DNA from: Sulfuricella sp.
GTDB lineage: Bacteria; Pseudomonadota; Gammaproteobacteria; Burkholderiales; Sulfuricellaceae
Direction: 5' to 3'
DNA length: 56,596 bases
NCBI GenBank assembly: GCA_028714315.1
Contig: JAQTMN010000007.1
Span: 1 to 56,596, forward strand
The position numbers and the translations under genes are program-made. Shown piece by piece: positions 8,398-16,231 of the stretch. How positions within the stretch are numbered: the stretch's first letter is position 1; each line of letters starts with the position of its first letter. The notes under the pieces were generated by a model. The model made no database searches, had not been told where the DNA came from, and saw only the letters and a list, made by a program, of their open reading frames with translations.

Positions 8398-9615
8398 CTA
8401 TATTCCCAGCGTTTCTACCCAGGCCAGCGCGGAAAGGTGAGCCTGATTGATGCTCTCCGGCTCGAGTTGCAGGGAAAGCGCGAGCTTCTCGATATTGCCT
8501 GCATCTCCCCCTTCGCATGCCTTTGTCAGTTCCAGGAACGGGCCATAGATGCCTTGCCTGTGCAGCAGGGCGTCGGTGATGGATTCGGGCAGGGCGAGAT
8601 TGTCCAGCACCTTTTCCATCGGCATTTCCAGCATGGCATCGAGTAGCGAGAACACGCCGACGATAAACAGGTTGTCGCGGTCGGCCGGTTCGAGCATTTC
8701 CTTCCCCAGCAACTCCGTCAGGCGCCCGCGGGTAACCGCTGTTTTCATCAAGGCCGGCGAGGTGTTGCCTTCACCGGCGGTCACCAGCAGCAAGGTCAGC
8801 CAGCGGTAAAGCTGCTTGTAGCCAAGAATCGCCAGGGCGTGGCGGAGAGACTGGATTTCGCACGACAGGCCGAAGCCGACGGAATTGATATAGCGCAACA
8901 GCTTGAACGAAAGCGCCACGTCGCGTTTGAACGACAGTTCGATATCCCGGATTTCGGCGTTGCTGCGTACCTTGTTGAGCAATTCCAGCACCACGGCGTA
9001 AGCCGGATGGATGACTTTGGCGGTCAGCGTTTCCGGGTGGGCGAAATAGAATCCCTGGTAATAGGCGAAGCCCAGCTCTTTGCATAGCTGGTGTTCCTGC
9101 CTGGTTTCGACTTTTTCCGCGATAAGCTTGCCCGGATGTTTCGCCAGTGCCCGGACGTGGGCTTCGAGCTTGCCTTCCGCGTTCAGTTTCTGGACGTCCA
9201 GCTTGATGAAGTCGGCCACTTCAAGCCAGGGTGCGGTCGCATCCGACAGCTCGAAGTCGTCCAGGGCGAGGCGGAATCCCTGGTCGCGCAGGTCGCGGCA
9301 GCGGTCCAGCAATTCCGGCGTCGGCCGCGCGGTTTCGAGGATTTCCAGCACCGCGCGTTCGACCGGCAGCAGTTCGAGGAAATCGCTCATCAGCATCGAC
9401 GAGGAGGCGTTGATGAACGCCAGCTTGTCGCCGAGCAACCATTCCGCCCCCATGTTGCTGAGCGTGTTGGCCAGTACCTTCGAGGTGGCCAGCATGTCGT
9501 CGCTGAAAGCGGCATCGGTGGATTCCGCGTGACGGCGGAACAGCAGTTCGTAACCGACTATCTTTTGCTGGTTGTCGAGAATCGGCTGGCGGCCGATAAA
9601 TACGTGATCATGCAT
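8398..9615 (-). CDS. EAL-HDOD signalling protein (degenerate EAL)
   Basis: 405-residue protein with an N-terminal EAL-like domain (about 1-195) and a C-terminal HDOD domain (about 200-390), the YuxH arrangement. The EAL part begins FIGRQPILDNQQKIVGYELLF. The signature is ELLFR instead of EALxR, the DDFGTG loop is reduced to DDFEL, and EGVET reads EKVET. Cyclic-di-GMP hydrolysis is therefore unlikely, and a binding or scaffold role is more probable. HDOD domains act as protein-interaction modules in motility and chemotaxis signalling. The gene starts 17 bp after the cheA stop on the same strand, so it is the last gene of the chemotaxis operon. Confidence 0.85.
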   Translation of the reverse strand: MHDHVFIGRQPILDNQQKIVGYELLFRRHAESTDAAFSDDMLATSKVLANTLSNMGAEWLLGDKLAFINASSSMLMSDFLELLPVERAVLEILETARPTPELLDRCRDLRDQGFRLALDDFELSDATAPWLEVADFIKLDVQKLNAEGKLEAHVRALAKHPGKLIAEKVETRQEHQLCKELGFAYYQGFYFAHPETLTAKVIHPAYAVVLELLNKVRSNAEIRDIELSFKRDVALSFKLLRYINSVGFGLSCEIQSLRHALAILGYKQLYRWLTLLLVTAGEGNTSPALMKTAVTRGRLTELLGKEMLEPADRDNLFIVGVFSLLDAMLEMPMEKVLDNLALPESITDALLHRQGIYGPFLELTKACEGGDAGNIEKLALSLQLEPESINQAHLSALAWVETLGI

Positions 9616-9632
9616 CGGGGCGGCGAGATTTC

Positions 9633-11483
9633 CTAGGCGGTGAACAGGGAGGCGCGGGTTTGCTCGGTACTCATGTCGAGCAGTTCTTCGATATCCAGAA
9701 CCAGCACGACCAGGCCGTCGCCGGACAGGGTGGCGCCGGCGACTCCCTTCGGTTTGATGTCATGCAGCGGCTTGATGACCACATCGTCGCGGCCGATGAA
9801 GCCGTCGATCGCCAGGATAAAGGTGGTGACGGTCGTTTGCATCAGCACGCCGAAGGCCGGCATGCCATTCTGCGGCCAGCCGATCAGGCTGGCCAGGGAG
9901 CGCACCGGCAGCACCTCGTCGCGCACCACCATGGTGGCGCGGCCCGACACGCGCTGGATTTCGCTCGAATTGATCGGGATGATCTCGCGCACCATGGACA
10001 AGGGCACCGCGAAAGGCTGGTCGCCGAGGCGCACCACCAGCACGGGCAGAATCGCCAGCGTCAGCGGCAGCGAGATGGTGATGGTCGTGCCCTGGCCCAC
10101 GATCGAATTGATGTCGATACGGCCATTGAGTTTCTGGATATTGGTGCGCACCACGTCCATGCCGACGCCCCGCCCGGAAACATCCGAAATCTGGTCCTTC
10201 ATGGAAAAACCCGGAAGGAAAATCAGGTTGAGCGACTGTTTGTCGTCCAGGCTATTCGACGCTTCGATGTCGATCAGTCCTTTCTCGACGGCTTTGCGGC
10301 GAATGGTGTCGGGCCGCATGCCCTTGCCGTCATCGGCAATCTCCAGGACGATATGATCCCCCGCCTGCATCGCGCTCAGGCGGACCAGGCTCTTGGCCGG
10401 CTTGCCGGCGGCGATGCGCTCCTCAGTGCTTTCCACGCCGTGGTCCACGGCGTTGCGCACCAAGTGAACCAGCGGATCGTTGAGGTCCTCGATCATGGTC
10501 TTGTCGATTTCGGTTTCCTCGCCGGAAATCACCAGTTCGACGTCCTTGCCCAGCTGCCGCGCCAGGTCGCGGGCGAGACGCGGGTATTTCTGGAACAGGC
10601 GCCCGATCGGCTGCATCCGGGTTTTCATCACGGCGTTCTGCAGGTCGCCGACCAGGAGATCCAGGTGGCTGACCGCTTCGTCCAGCGCCTTGAGCGTTTC
10701 CCCATCGGTCTTGCCTTGGAGGATGTTGGCGCGCAGGCAGGTCAGCCGGTTCTTGGTGAGACCGATTTCGCCGGACAGGTTGAGCACCATGTCCAGCCGC
10801 GCGGTGTCCACGCGGATCGTGGTTTCCTTGGTGGCGGCTTGCTGGGCGATGGCGGCAGGCTTGGCGCGCGGCGCTACCTCGGCGTGGGGCAGGGGCTGCG
10901 CAACCGGTGCCGGCTGCGGCTGCAATGGGGGCGCCTCGCTGGCGATCTGGATTTCCACGGGTTTTCCGGTAATGCCATGGTAGAGCGCGTGCCAGTCGGG
11001 GCCGCCGGATTCGTCGCGGGAAGGGGCTTCGGCGCGGGGGGCGGCCGCGGGCTGTTTCGCCTGCGCGGAGAGCGCGGCGACGGCGGCTTTTTCGCCCGCC
11101 AGCACCGCATCCAGGGCTTTCAGCAATGCGGCATCGGCTGAGTCCGGCATTTGTGCCTGGGCCAGCGAGCCGAACATGTCGCGCACCACCCCGGTTGCGG
11201 TCAGGATGACGTCCATGATCTCGGGCGTCAAAACCAGTTCGGCTGTGCGCAGTTTGTCGAACAGGTTTTCCGTGCGGTGGCACAGTTCGACCAGGTCGTT
11301 GACATTGAGGAAGCCGGCTCCACCCTTGATGGTGTGGAAGCCGCGGAAGATGTCGTTCAGCAGCGCCTTGTCGTCAGGCCGCTTTTCCAGTTCGACCAGC
11401 TTGTTGTCCACGTCGGACAGCAGTTCAGTGGCTTCCGTCAGGAAATCCTGGAGTAATTCTTCCATTCCTGCAAAATGGCTCAT
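9633..11483 (-). CDS. cheA: Chemotaxis histidine kinase CheA
   Basis: Kinase of the chemotaxis array that phosphorylates CheY and CheV. The N-terminal HPt domain has the phospho-accepting His50 in GFHTIKGGAGF. It is followed by an Ala/Pro-rich linker (about 125-220), then a dimerisation domain (RLDMVLNLSGEI near 230). An ATPase domain with HLVRNAVDHG and DDGKGM motifs follows, and a CheW-like domain ends the protein. A globular CheY-binding P2 domain is not apparent in the linker, so this looks like a shortened 616-residue CheA. The start begins MSHFAGMEELLQDF; a second ATG six codons later is possible. It lies between cheZ (39 bp) and the EAL-HDOD gene (17 bp). Confidence 0.95.
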   Translation of the reverse strand: MSHFAGMEELLQDFLTEATELLSDVDNKLVELEKRPDDKALLNDIFRGFHTIKGGAGFLNVNDLVELCHRTENLFDKLRTAELVLTPEIMDVILTATGVVRDMFGSLAQAQMPDSADAALLKALDAVLAGEKAAVAALSAQAKQPAAAPRAEAPSRDESGGPDWHALYHGITGKPVEIQIASEAPPLQPQPAPVAQPLPHAEVAPRAKPAAIAQQAATKETTIRVDTARLDMVLNLSGEIGLTKNRLTCLRANILQGKTDGETLKALDEAVSHLDLLVGDLQNAVMKTRMQPIGRLFQKYPRLARDLARQLGKDVELVISGEETEIDKTMIEDLNDPLVHLVRNAVDHGVESTEERIAAGKPAKSLVRLSAMQAGDHIVLEIADDGKGMRPDTIRRKAVEKGLIDIEASNSLDDKQSLNLIFLPGFSMKDQISDVSGRGVGMDVVRTNIQKLNGRIDINSIVGQGTTITISLPLTLAILPVLVVRLGDQPFAVPLSMVREIIPINSSEIQRVSGRATMVVRDEVLPVRSLASLIGWPQNGMPAFGVLMQTTVTTFILAIDGFIGRDDVVIKPLHDIKPKGVAGATLSGDGLVVLVLDIEELLDMSTEQTRASLFTA

Positions 11484-11522
11484 GGTTTTCTCCGGCGATT
11501 GAGAGGATCGGAATGGTTGGCG

Positions 11523-12260
11523 TCAGAACCCCAGGCTCTCGAGCAATTCGTCGGCCTGGCTCTGACTGGTGACGACGTCGCTGCGGCCCTCGGCGTTGAT
11601 CACCGGGCCGTTCAGCAGGGTGCTGTCCACCTCGGCTTTCTTTTCGGCGGGGGTCGTTGCCACCAGCAGCTGGAACATATCCCGCTCCATCTGCTGGGCC
11701 ATGTCGATGACTTTCTTGATGACCTGGCCGGTCAGATCCTGAAAGTCCTGCGCCATGATGACTTCCATCAGTTGCGCATTGGTCGCCCTGGTATGGGTAG
11801 GCACTTCCTTCAGGTAGCTGCGGGTTTCGTTGGCCAGCTGCTTGAATTCTTCCAGGCTGAGCTGGTTGTCGAACAGGCGCTGCCACTTGTTGCCGAGCGC
11901 GACGGCACCGGCCTCGATTTTGTCCTGCAGCGGCTGCGCCGTCTCGGTTGCCGTCAAGGCGCGCTCCGCCGCCTGTTGCGTCATGGCGACGATATAGGCA
12001 AGGCGCTCGCGGGTGTCGGGTATCGCTTCGACGGTTTGTTCCAGCTTTTTGTCGTAACCCAGTTCGCGCAGCGTGTCATGCAGCTTGCGCGTCAGGTGGC
12101 CGATTTGCGAGAACAGGCTTTCGTCGGGGGAGGCGGCCGGCTCGGCCGGTTTTGCCTGCGGTTCGGGTTCGGCCGCGGGCACGCTGTTGGCCATGACGAT
12201 GCTGTCGAACAGGGCTTCCAGTTCGTCGGAATCCCCGCTGCCTGAAGTAAGGTTGCTCAC
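11523..12260 (-). CDS. cheZ: CheY-P phosphatase CheZ
   Basis: Protein phosphatase that dephosphorylates CheY-P and so ends the flagellar switching signal. At 245 aa it is near the usual length. The central helical region contains QDFQDLTGQVIKKVIDMA near residue 168, which carries the conserved Asp/Gln catalytic pair (DLTGQ). The C-terminus ends QADELLESLGF, the conserved CheY-binding helix. An acidic, Ala/Pro-rich N-terminal segment precedes the four-helix core. It is 16 bp downstream of cheY and 39 bp upstream of cheA. Confidence 0.95.
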   Translation of the reverse strand: MSNLTSGSGDSDELEALFDSIVMANSVPAAEPEPQAKPAEPAASPDESLFSQIGHLTRKLHDTLRELGYDKKLEQTVEAIPDTRERLAYIVAMTQQAAERALTATETAQPLQDKIEAGAVALGNKWQRLFDNQLSLEEFKQLANETRSYLKEVPTHTRATNAQLMEVIMAQDFQDLTGQVIKKVIDMAQQMERDMFQLLVATTPAEKKAEVDSTLLNGPVINAEGRSDVVTSQSQADELLESLGF

Positions 12261-12276
12261 CGCGTAGTTCTCCTCA

Positions 12277-12666
12277 TTATTTCCCCATCTTTTCGAAAAT
12301 CTTGTTCAGTTTTTCTTCGAGCACGGCGGCTGTGAAGGGCTTGACGACGTAACCGCTGGCGCCGGCCTGGGCGGCCGCGATGATGTTTTCCTTTTTGGCC
12401 TCGGCGGTTACCATCAGTACGGGCAGGTGCTTCAGCGCGGCGTCGGCGCGGATTGCCTGGAGCAGCTCGATGCCGGTCATGTTCGGCATGTTCCAGTCGC
12501 TGATGACGAAATCGAATTGGCCCCCGCGCAGCTTGTTGAGCGCGGCGACGCCGTCTTCCGCTTCGTCGGCGTTGGTGAACTCCAGTTCTTTCAGCAGGTT
12601 GCGCAGGATGCGCCGCATCGTCGAGAAATCGTCGACGATCAGGAATTTCATGCTCTTATCGGCCAT
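12277..12666 (-). CDS. cheY: Chemotaxis response regulator CheY
   Basis: Single-domain receiver that binds the FliM/FliN switch when phosphorylated. The acidic pair is Asp12-Asp13 ([11 protein letters not shown]), the phosphorylation site is Asp57 in [12 protein letters not shown], the conserved Thr lies in [11 protein letters not shown] and the conserved Lys in YVVKPFTA. The protein is 129 aa, typical for the family, with strong similarity in motif spacing to enterobacterial CheY. It lies between the cheV pair and cheZ in one minus-strand operon. Confidence 0.97.
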   Translation of the reverse strand: MADKSMKFLIVDDFSTMRRILRNLLKELEFTNADEAEDGVAALNKLRGGQFDFVISDWNMPNMTGIELLQAIRADAALKHLPVLMVTAEAKKENIIAAAQAGASGYVVKPFTAAVLEEKLNKIFEKMGK

Positions 12667-12771
12667 GGGCTGCTCCGCGGGTGGTCTGTCTTGCCAGCAT
12701 CACGGCATAAAATGGCGCCGTCCGGTCGAACGCGTTTCGTAGGGTTGATTCCTCGTTGTGCATTGCTTTGC

Positions 12772-13704
12772 CTATCTGAGTAACAAGGGGCGCAGGGTCT
12801 CCGCCAGCACACCCGGATCGAATTTGGCGACATAGGCGTCCACGCCGACGCGCTTGCCCATGTCGCGATTGGCTTCCGACGAGAGGGAAGAGTGCATGAC
12901 CACCGGGATGCCTTCGAACCGCCTGTCGGCCTTGATGTTTTTCGCCAGGACGTAACCGTCCATTTCCGGCATTTCCGCATCCACCAGGATGATCTTGATC
13001 TGCTCATGCAGAGCCGTGCCGTCCTGCTGCGAGCGGCTGGCCAGGCTCTGGAGCTTTTCCCAGGCTTCCAGACCGTTGGTGGCCTGCTGGTATTTCACGC
13101 CCATCTTGTCCAGCACCATGACGATTTCCTTGCGCGCCACGGCGGAATCGTCGGCGAAGAATATCGATTGTTCCCTGTCCGTCTCGACCGGCGCGAGATC
13201 CGGCACCGGCTCGATGCCGATGGCGTTGGCCAGGATTTGCTCGACGTCGAGAATCGAGACCAGTTTGCCGTCCGGCAGTTCCGTGATTGCGGTGATCATG
13301 CCTTCGTGGCCGGCCAGCATGGCTTGCGGCGGTTTGACCTTGTCCCAGTCGACGCGGATGATGCGATCGACGTCGTGTACCAGGAACCCCTGGGTGTGTC
13401 GGCTGTACTCGGTGACGATCATGGTGTGTCCGGTGTCTTCCGGCAGTTCGTCCAGCTCGATGAACTTGGCCAGGGCGATCACCGGAATGATGTTGCCGCG
13501 CAGGGAGATCACCCCTTCGACGCCCGCCGGCATGTTGGGCGATTTGGTGACTTTGGGCGTCTGGCAGACTTCGCGGACCTTGAACACGTTGATGCCGAAA
13601 ATTTCCCCGCTTCCCAGGGAAAAGAGCAGGATTTCCATCTTGTTGGATCCGGCCAGCTTGGTTCTGGCATCCACCGTATCCAGGAGTACATTGCTTTTTT
13701 CCAT
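12772..13704 (-). CDS. cheV: Chemotaxis coupling protein CheV (copy 1)
   Basis: CheW-like coupling domain (about residues 20-165) fused to a receiver domain (about 180-308). The coupling part shows FGINVFKVREVCQTP and SLRGNIIPVIALAKF. The receiver has FFADDSAVARKEI, phospho-Asp in ILVDAEMPEMDG and a MHSSLSS switch region. It starts two bases after the stop of the second cheV, so the pair is translationally coupled. About 105 bp separates its stop from cheY. With no cheW in the window, the CheV proteins may serve as adaptors between receptors and CheA, modulated by phosphorylation. Confidence 0.95.
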   Translation of the reverse strand: MEKSNVLLDTVDARTKLAGSNKMEILLFSLGSGEIFGINVFKVREVCQTPKVTKSPNMPAGVEGVISLRGNIIPVIALAKFIELDELPEDTGHTMIVTEYSRHTQGFLVHDVDRIIRVDWDKVKPPQAMLAGHEGMITAITELPDGKLVSILDVEQILANAIGIEPVPDLAPVETDREQSIFFADDSAVARKEIVMVLDKMGVKYQQATNGLEAWEKLQSLASRSQQDGTALHEQIKIILVDAEMPEMDGYVLAKNIKADRRFEGIPVVMHSSLSSEANRDMGKRVGVDAYVAKFDPGVLAETLRPLLLR

Positions 13705-13706
13705 GG

Positions 13707-14672
13707 CTATGCCCCGCTCGCTTTGATGTGGCCGCTCAATAATTGGGTGAGGATGGCCGCCAGTTTTTGCGGCTCGAATTTAGGGACGTAGTCGTCCACT
13801 CCGACCGTGCGGCCAAGCTGCTGGTTGGCCGTGCTGCTCAGGGAGGAATGCATGATGACCGGGATGCCGGCGAAGCGCGGGTCGCTCTTGATGCTTTTGG
13901 TCAGGACGTAGCCGTCCATTTCGGGCATTTCCACGTCGGTCAGGACGAGCTGGATGAAGTCGCTTACCGGCAAATGGCCCGCATCGGCCTGGGAGGCGAT
14001 TTTTTGCAGTTCGTCCCATGCCTGCCGCCCGTTGTTGGCGCTGATGTGGCGGATGTTCATCGCGTCCAGGGTGCGCTGGATCTGTTTTCTGGCGACGGAC
14101 GAGTCGTCAGCAAAAAAAACCGTGCGATCGTGCAGGTCGAGGGGCTTGATATTGTTGAACAGGTATTCGTCGTCGTAGCGGCTGGTTTCGGAAAGGACCT
14201 TTTCCACGTCCATCATCATGACCAGGCGGCCGTCGGGGAGTTCGGTCACCGCAGTGACCAGGCCGCCCATCTGGGCGGTCAGCATGTCGGGCGGGACGCG
14301 CATCGCCGACCAGTCGAGACGCAAAATGGTGTCCACGGCTTCCACCAGAAAACCTTGGGTATGGCCGTTGTATTCGGTGACGATCATGATTTCCGGTTTG
14401 CGATCGGTCTCGACGCCGGCGTATTTCACCAGATCGACCACCGGCACCAGCACGCCGCGCAAGCTCACCATGCCTTCCACCGAGGACGGCATGTCGGGCG
14501 CGTGGGTGATTTCCGGCACCCGCATGACTTCGCGCACCTTGAATACGTTGACGCCGAACGTTTCCCTGCGGCCGGTCCGGGTGTCCGTGCCCAGCGTGAA
14601 CAGCAGGATCTCCAGCTTGTTCGTGCCGGCCAGCTTGGTGCGGGCATCGACGTTCTTCAGCAGTTCTGACAT
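13707..14672 (-). CDS. cheV: Chemotaxis coupling protein CheV (copy 2)
   Basis: Second CheV, first gene of the minus-strand chemotaxis operon. The CheW-like domain contains VNVFKVREVMRVPEITHAP and SLRGVLVPVVDLVKY. The receiver contains FFADDSSVARKQI and the phospho-Asp in LTDVEMPEMDG. Start chosen at MSELLKNVDART, with GGAGAG nine bases upstream; the frame is open to 14735 but the added leader is not CheV-like. Compared with copy 1 it has an insertion of about ten residues (TDTRTGRRET) in the first strands of the coupling domain and a longer segment before the receiver. The paralogues differ enough to suggest distinct partners. Confidence 0.95.
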   Translation of the reverse strand: MSELLKNVDARTKLAGTNKLEILLFTLGTDTRTGRRETFGVNVFKVREVMRVPEITHAPDMPSSVEGMVSLRGVLVPVVDLVKYAGVETDRKPEIMIVTEYNGHTQGFLVEAVDTILRLDWSAMRVPPDMLTAQMGGLVTAVTELPDGRLVMMMDVEKVLSETSRYDDEYLFNNIKPLDLHDRTVFFADDSSVARKQIQRTLDAMNIRHISANNGRQAWDELQKIASQADAGHLPVSDFIQLVLTDVEMPEMDGYVLTKSIKSDPRFAGIPVIMHSSLSSTANQQLGRTVGVDDYVPKFEPQKLAAILTQLLSGHIKASGA

Positions 14673-14778
14673 GTGGTTGCTCTCCGAGAAAAGTCCTGGC
14701 CCCGTGCCGCGGTCAGGGACGGGCAGGGCAGGCAATTTTCATTATCATACCTCAATATGGCGATGTTGCATCAGCGCA

Positions 14779-14859
14779 AAACTCGCGAAACAGGATGCGC
14801 GAGCTGTTGTGGGGATGGCTTTAGCGATACAGTCAGGCTGCACCCGCAAGGAGTGCCCC
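14779..14859. repeat. Family B repeat fragments in the cheV-fleS divergent region
   Basis: Two blocks here recur exactly at 42135-42190. One is the 16-mer AAACTCGCGAAACAGG (14779-14794). The other is a 28-bp block beginning GTCAGGCTGCACCCGC (14832-14859). They are separated by 37 bases here and by 12 at the other locus. The remaining 14673-15037 interval has no convincing gene and must hold the divergent promoters for cheV and fleS. Confidence 0.75.
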
Positions 14860-15037
14860 ATGGATCGCCGTTTCATGATTCGGGGCGGCGATTCGCCACG
14901 ACCGTTCGGTAAAATTGCCCGGTTAGCCGCTGTTTCCAGTGCATAATTTATGCGGGCATCCGTTCTTTACGAGTGGCAGTATATCGATTCGCCAACGACC
15001 GGACCAATTGCGGTATGATTTCTGCCAGTAGCGGCCA

Positions 15038-16231
15038 ATGGAGCGCAACGTATTGTCGAACACCCCGCCACAGGTCGATCCGAAAGAGCTGGAGCAGGCA
15101 TTTTCCCTGTTTAATCAAGCCTCCGCTCAGCTTACCGACGCCTATCAGGAACTTCAGCAGCAAGTAGAGCGACTCACCGGAGATCTGGCGGTCGCCAATG
15201 GAGAGCTGCGCCGCCAGTTGCTGGAAAAAGAGGCGCTGTCGCAGCGCCTGAGCCACCTGCTCGCGGCCATGCCGGCGGGGGTAGTGGTGCTGGATCGGCA
15301 AGGCATCGTCATGGAAGCCAACCCGGCCGCCGAGGCGATGCTCGGCCAGCGATTGGCGAATGGGTCGTGGGCGGAGATATCGGCTGCGGCCCTGGTTCAG
15401 ACCGGTTTGCCGCACGAATGGGAGCTGGCCCCGGCCGGCACGCCGGAGACGCGTCGGGTCGGCATAAACAGCAGCCCGTTGGACGCCGCCGGCGGGCGCG
15501 TGCTGCTGATTCACGACATCACCGAAACCTATGCCATGCAGCGTGAAATGCAGCGGCACCAGAGGCTTTCCGCGATGGGCGAGATGGCGGCCGGATTGGC
15601 GCACCAGTTGCGCACGCCGCTCGCTACCGCCGTGCTTTACGCGGCAAACCTGAACAAGCCCAACCTCGTCGAGGCGGACCGGGTGCGCTTTGCCGATAAG
15701 GTGCTGGCGCGGCTGCGCTATCTCGAACACCTGATCCAGGACATGCTGTCTTTCGTGAAAGGGGAGAGCGGCGGGCAGGAGGCCGTGAAGGTGTCTTCGC
15801 TGCTGGCCGATTTGCAGCAGGTCATCGAACCGCAAATGGCGCAACGATGCCTGGCGTTCAACGTCGAGGACGGCAGCCGGGGCGCGGCCGTGTTGGGCAG
15901 CCGCAAGGCCTTGACCGGAGCTTTGCTCAACTTGCTGGAGAATGCCATGCAGGCCAGCCCGCAAGGCGGGCGCATCAGCCTGGGGGCGACTCTCGGCGAC
16001 GACGGGCAGGTTGCGCTGGCCGTGGCCGACAGCGGTGCGGGCATCGATGCGGCAGTGCAGGAACGCCTGTTCGAACCTTTTTATACTACCCGCTCCGACG
16101 GCACCGGCCTTGGGCTCGCGATCGTGCGCGGCGTGGCGGAGGCGCATCGGGGTTCGATCAAGGTCAGATCGGTTCCGGGCGAAGGCAGCGAGTTTTGCCT
16201 GCGCTTGCCGGTTATAATGGCGAACCCATGA
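15038..16231 (+). CDS. fleS: FleS/FlrB-type flagellar sensor histidine kinase
   Basis: Soluble two-component kinase controlling the flagellar sigma-54 genes. Residues 1-75 form a coiled coil (QLTDAYQELQQQVERLTGDL), followed by a PAS domain (LLAAMPAGVVVLDRQGIVMEAN near 78-190). The H-box is MAAGLAHQLRTPLA (His near 188), followed by N (LLENAMQ), G1 (DSGAG) and G2 (GTGLGLAIV) boxes. There is no membrane segment, as in FleS. The start at 15038 has a weak ribosome-binding site; a TTG at 15053 with GGAG upstream is an alternative. The stop overlaps the regulator gene as ATGA, and the pair precedes fliE as in Pseudomonas-type clusters. Confidence 0.88.
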   Translation: MERNVLSNTPPQVDPKELEQAFSLFNQASAQLTDAYQELQQQVERLTGDLAVANGELRRQLLEKEALSQRLSHLLAAMPAGVVVLDRQGIVMEANPAAEAMLGQRLANGSWAEISAAALVQTGLPHEWELAPAGTPETRRVGINSSPLDAAGGRVLLIHDITETYAMQREMQRHQRLSAMGEMAAGLAHQLRTPLATAVLYAANLNKPNLVEADRVRFADKVLARLRYLEHLIQDMLSFVKGESGGQEAVKVSSLLADLQQVIEPQMAQRCLAFNVEDGSRGAAVLGSRKALTGALLNLLENAMQASPQGGRISLGATLGDDGQVALAVADSGAGIDAAVQERLFEPFYTTRSDGTGLGLAIVRGVAEAHRGSIKVRSVPGEGSEFCLRLPVIMANP

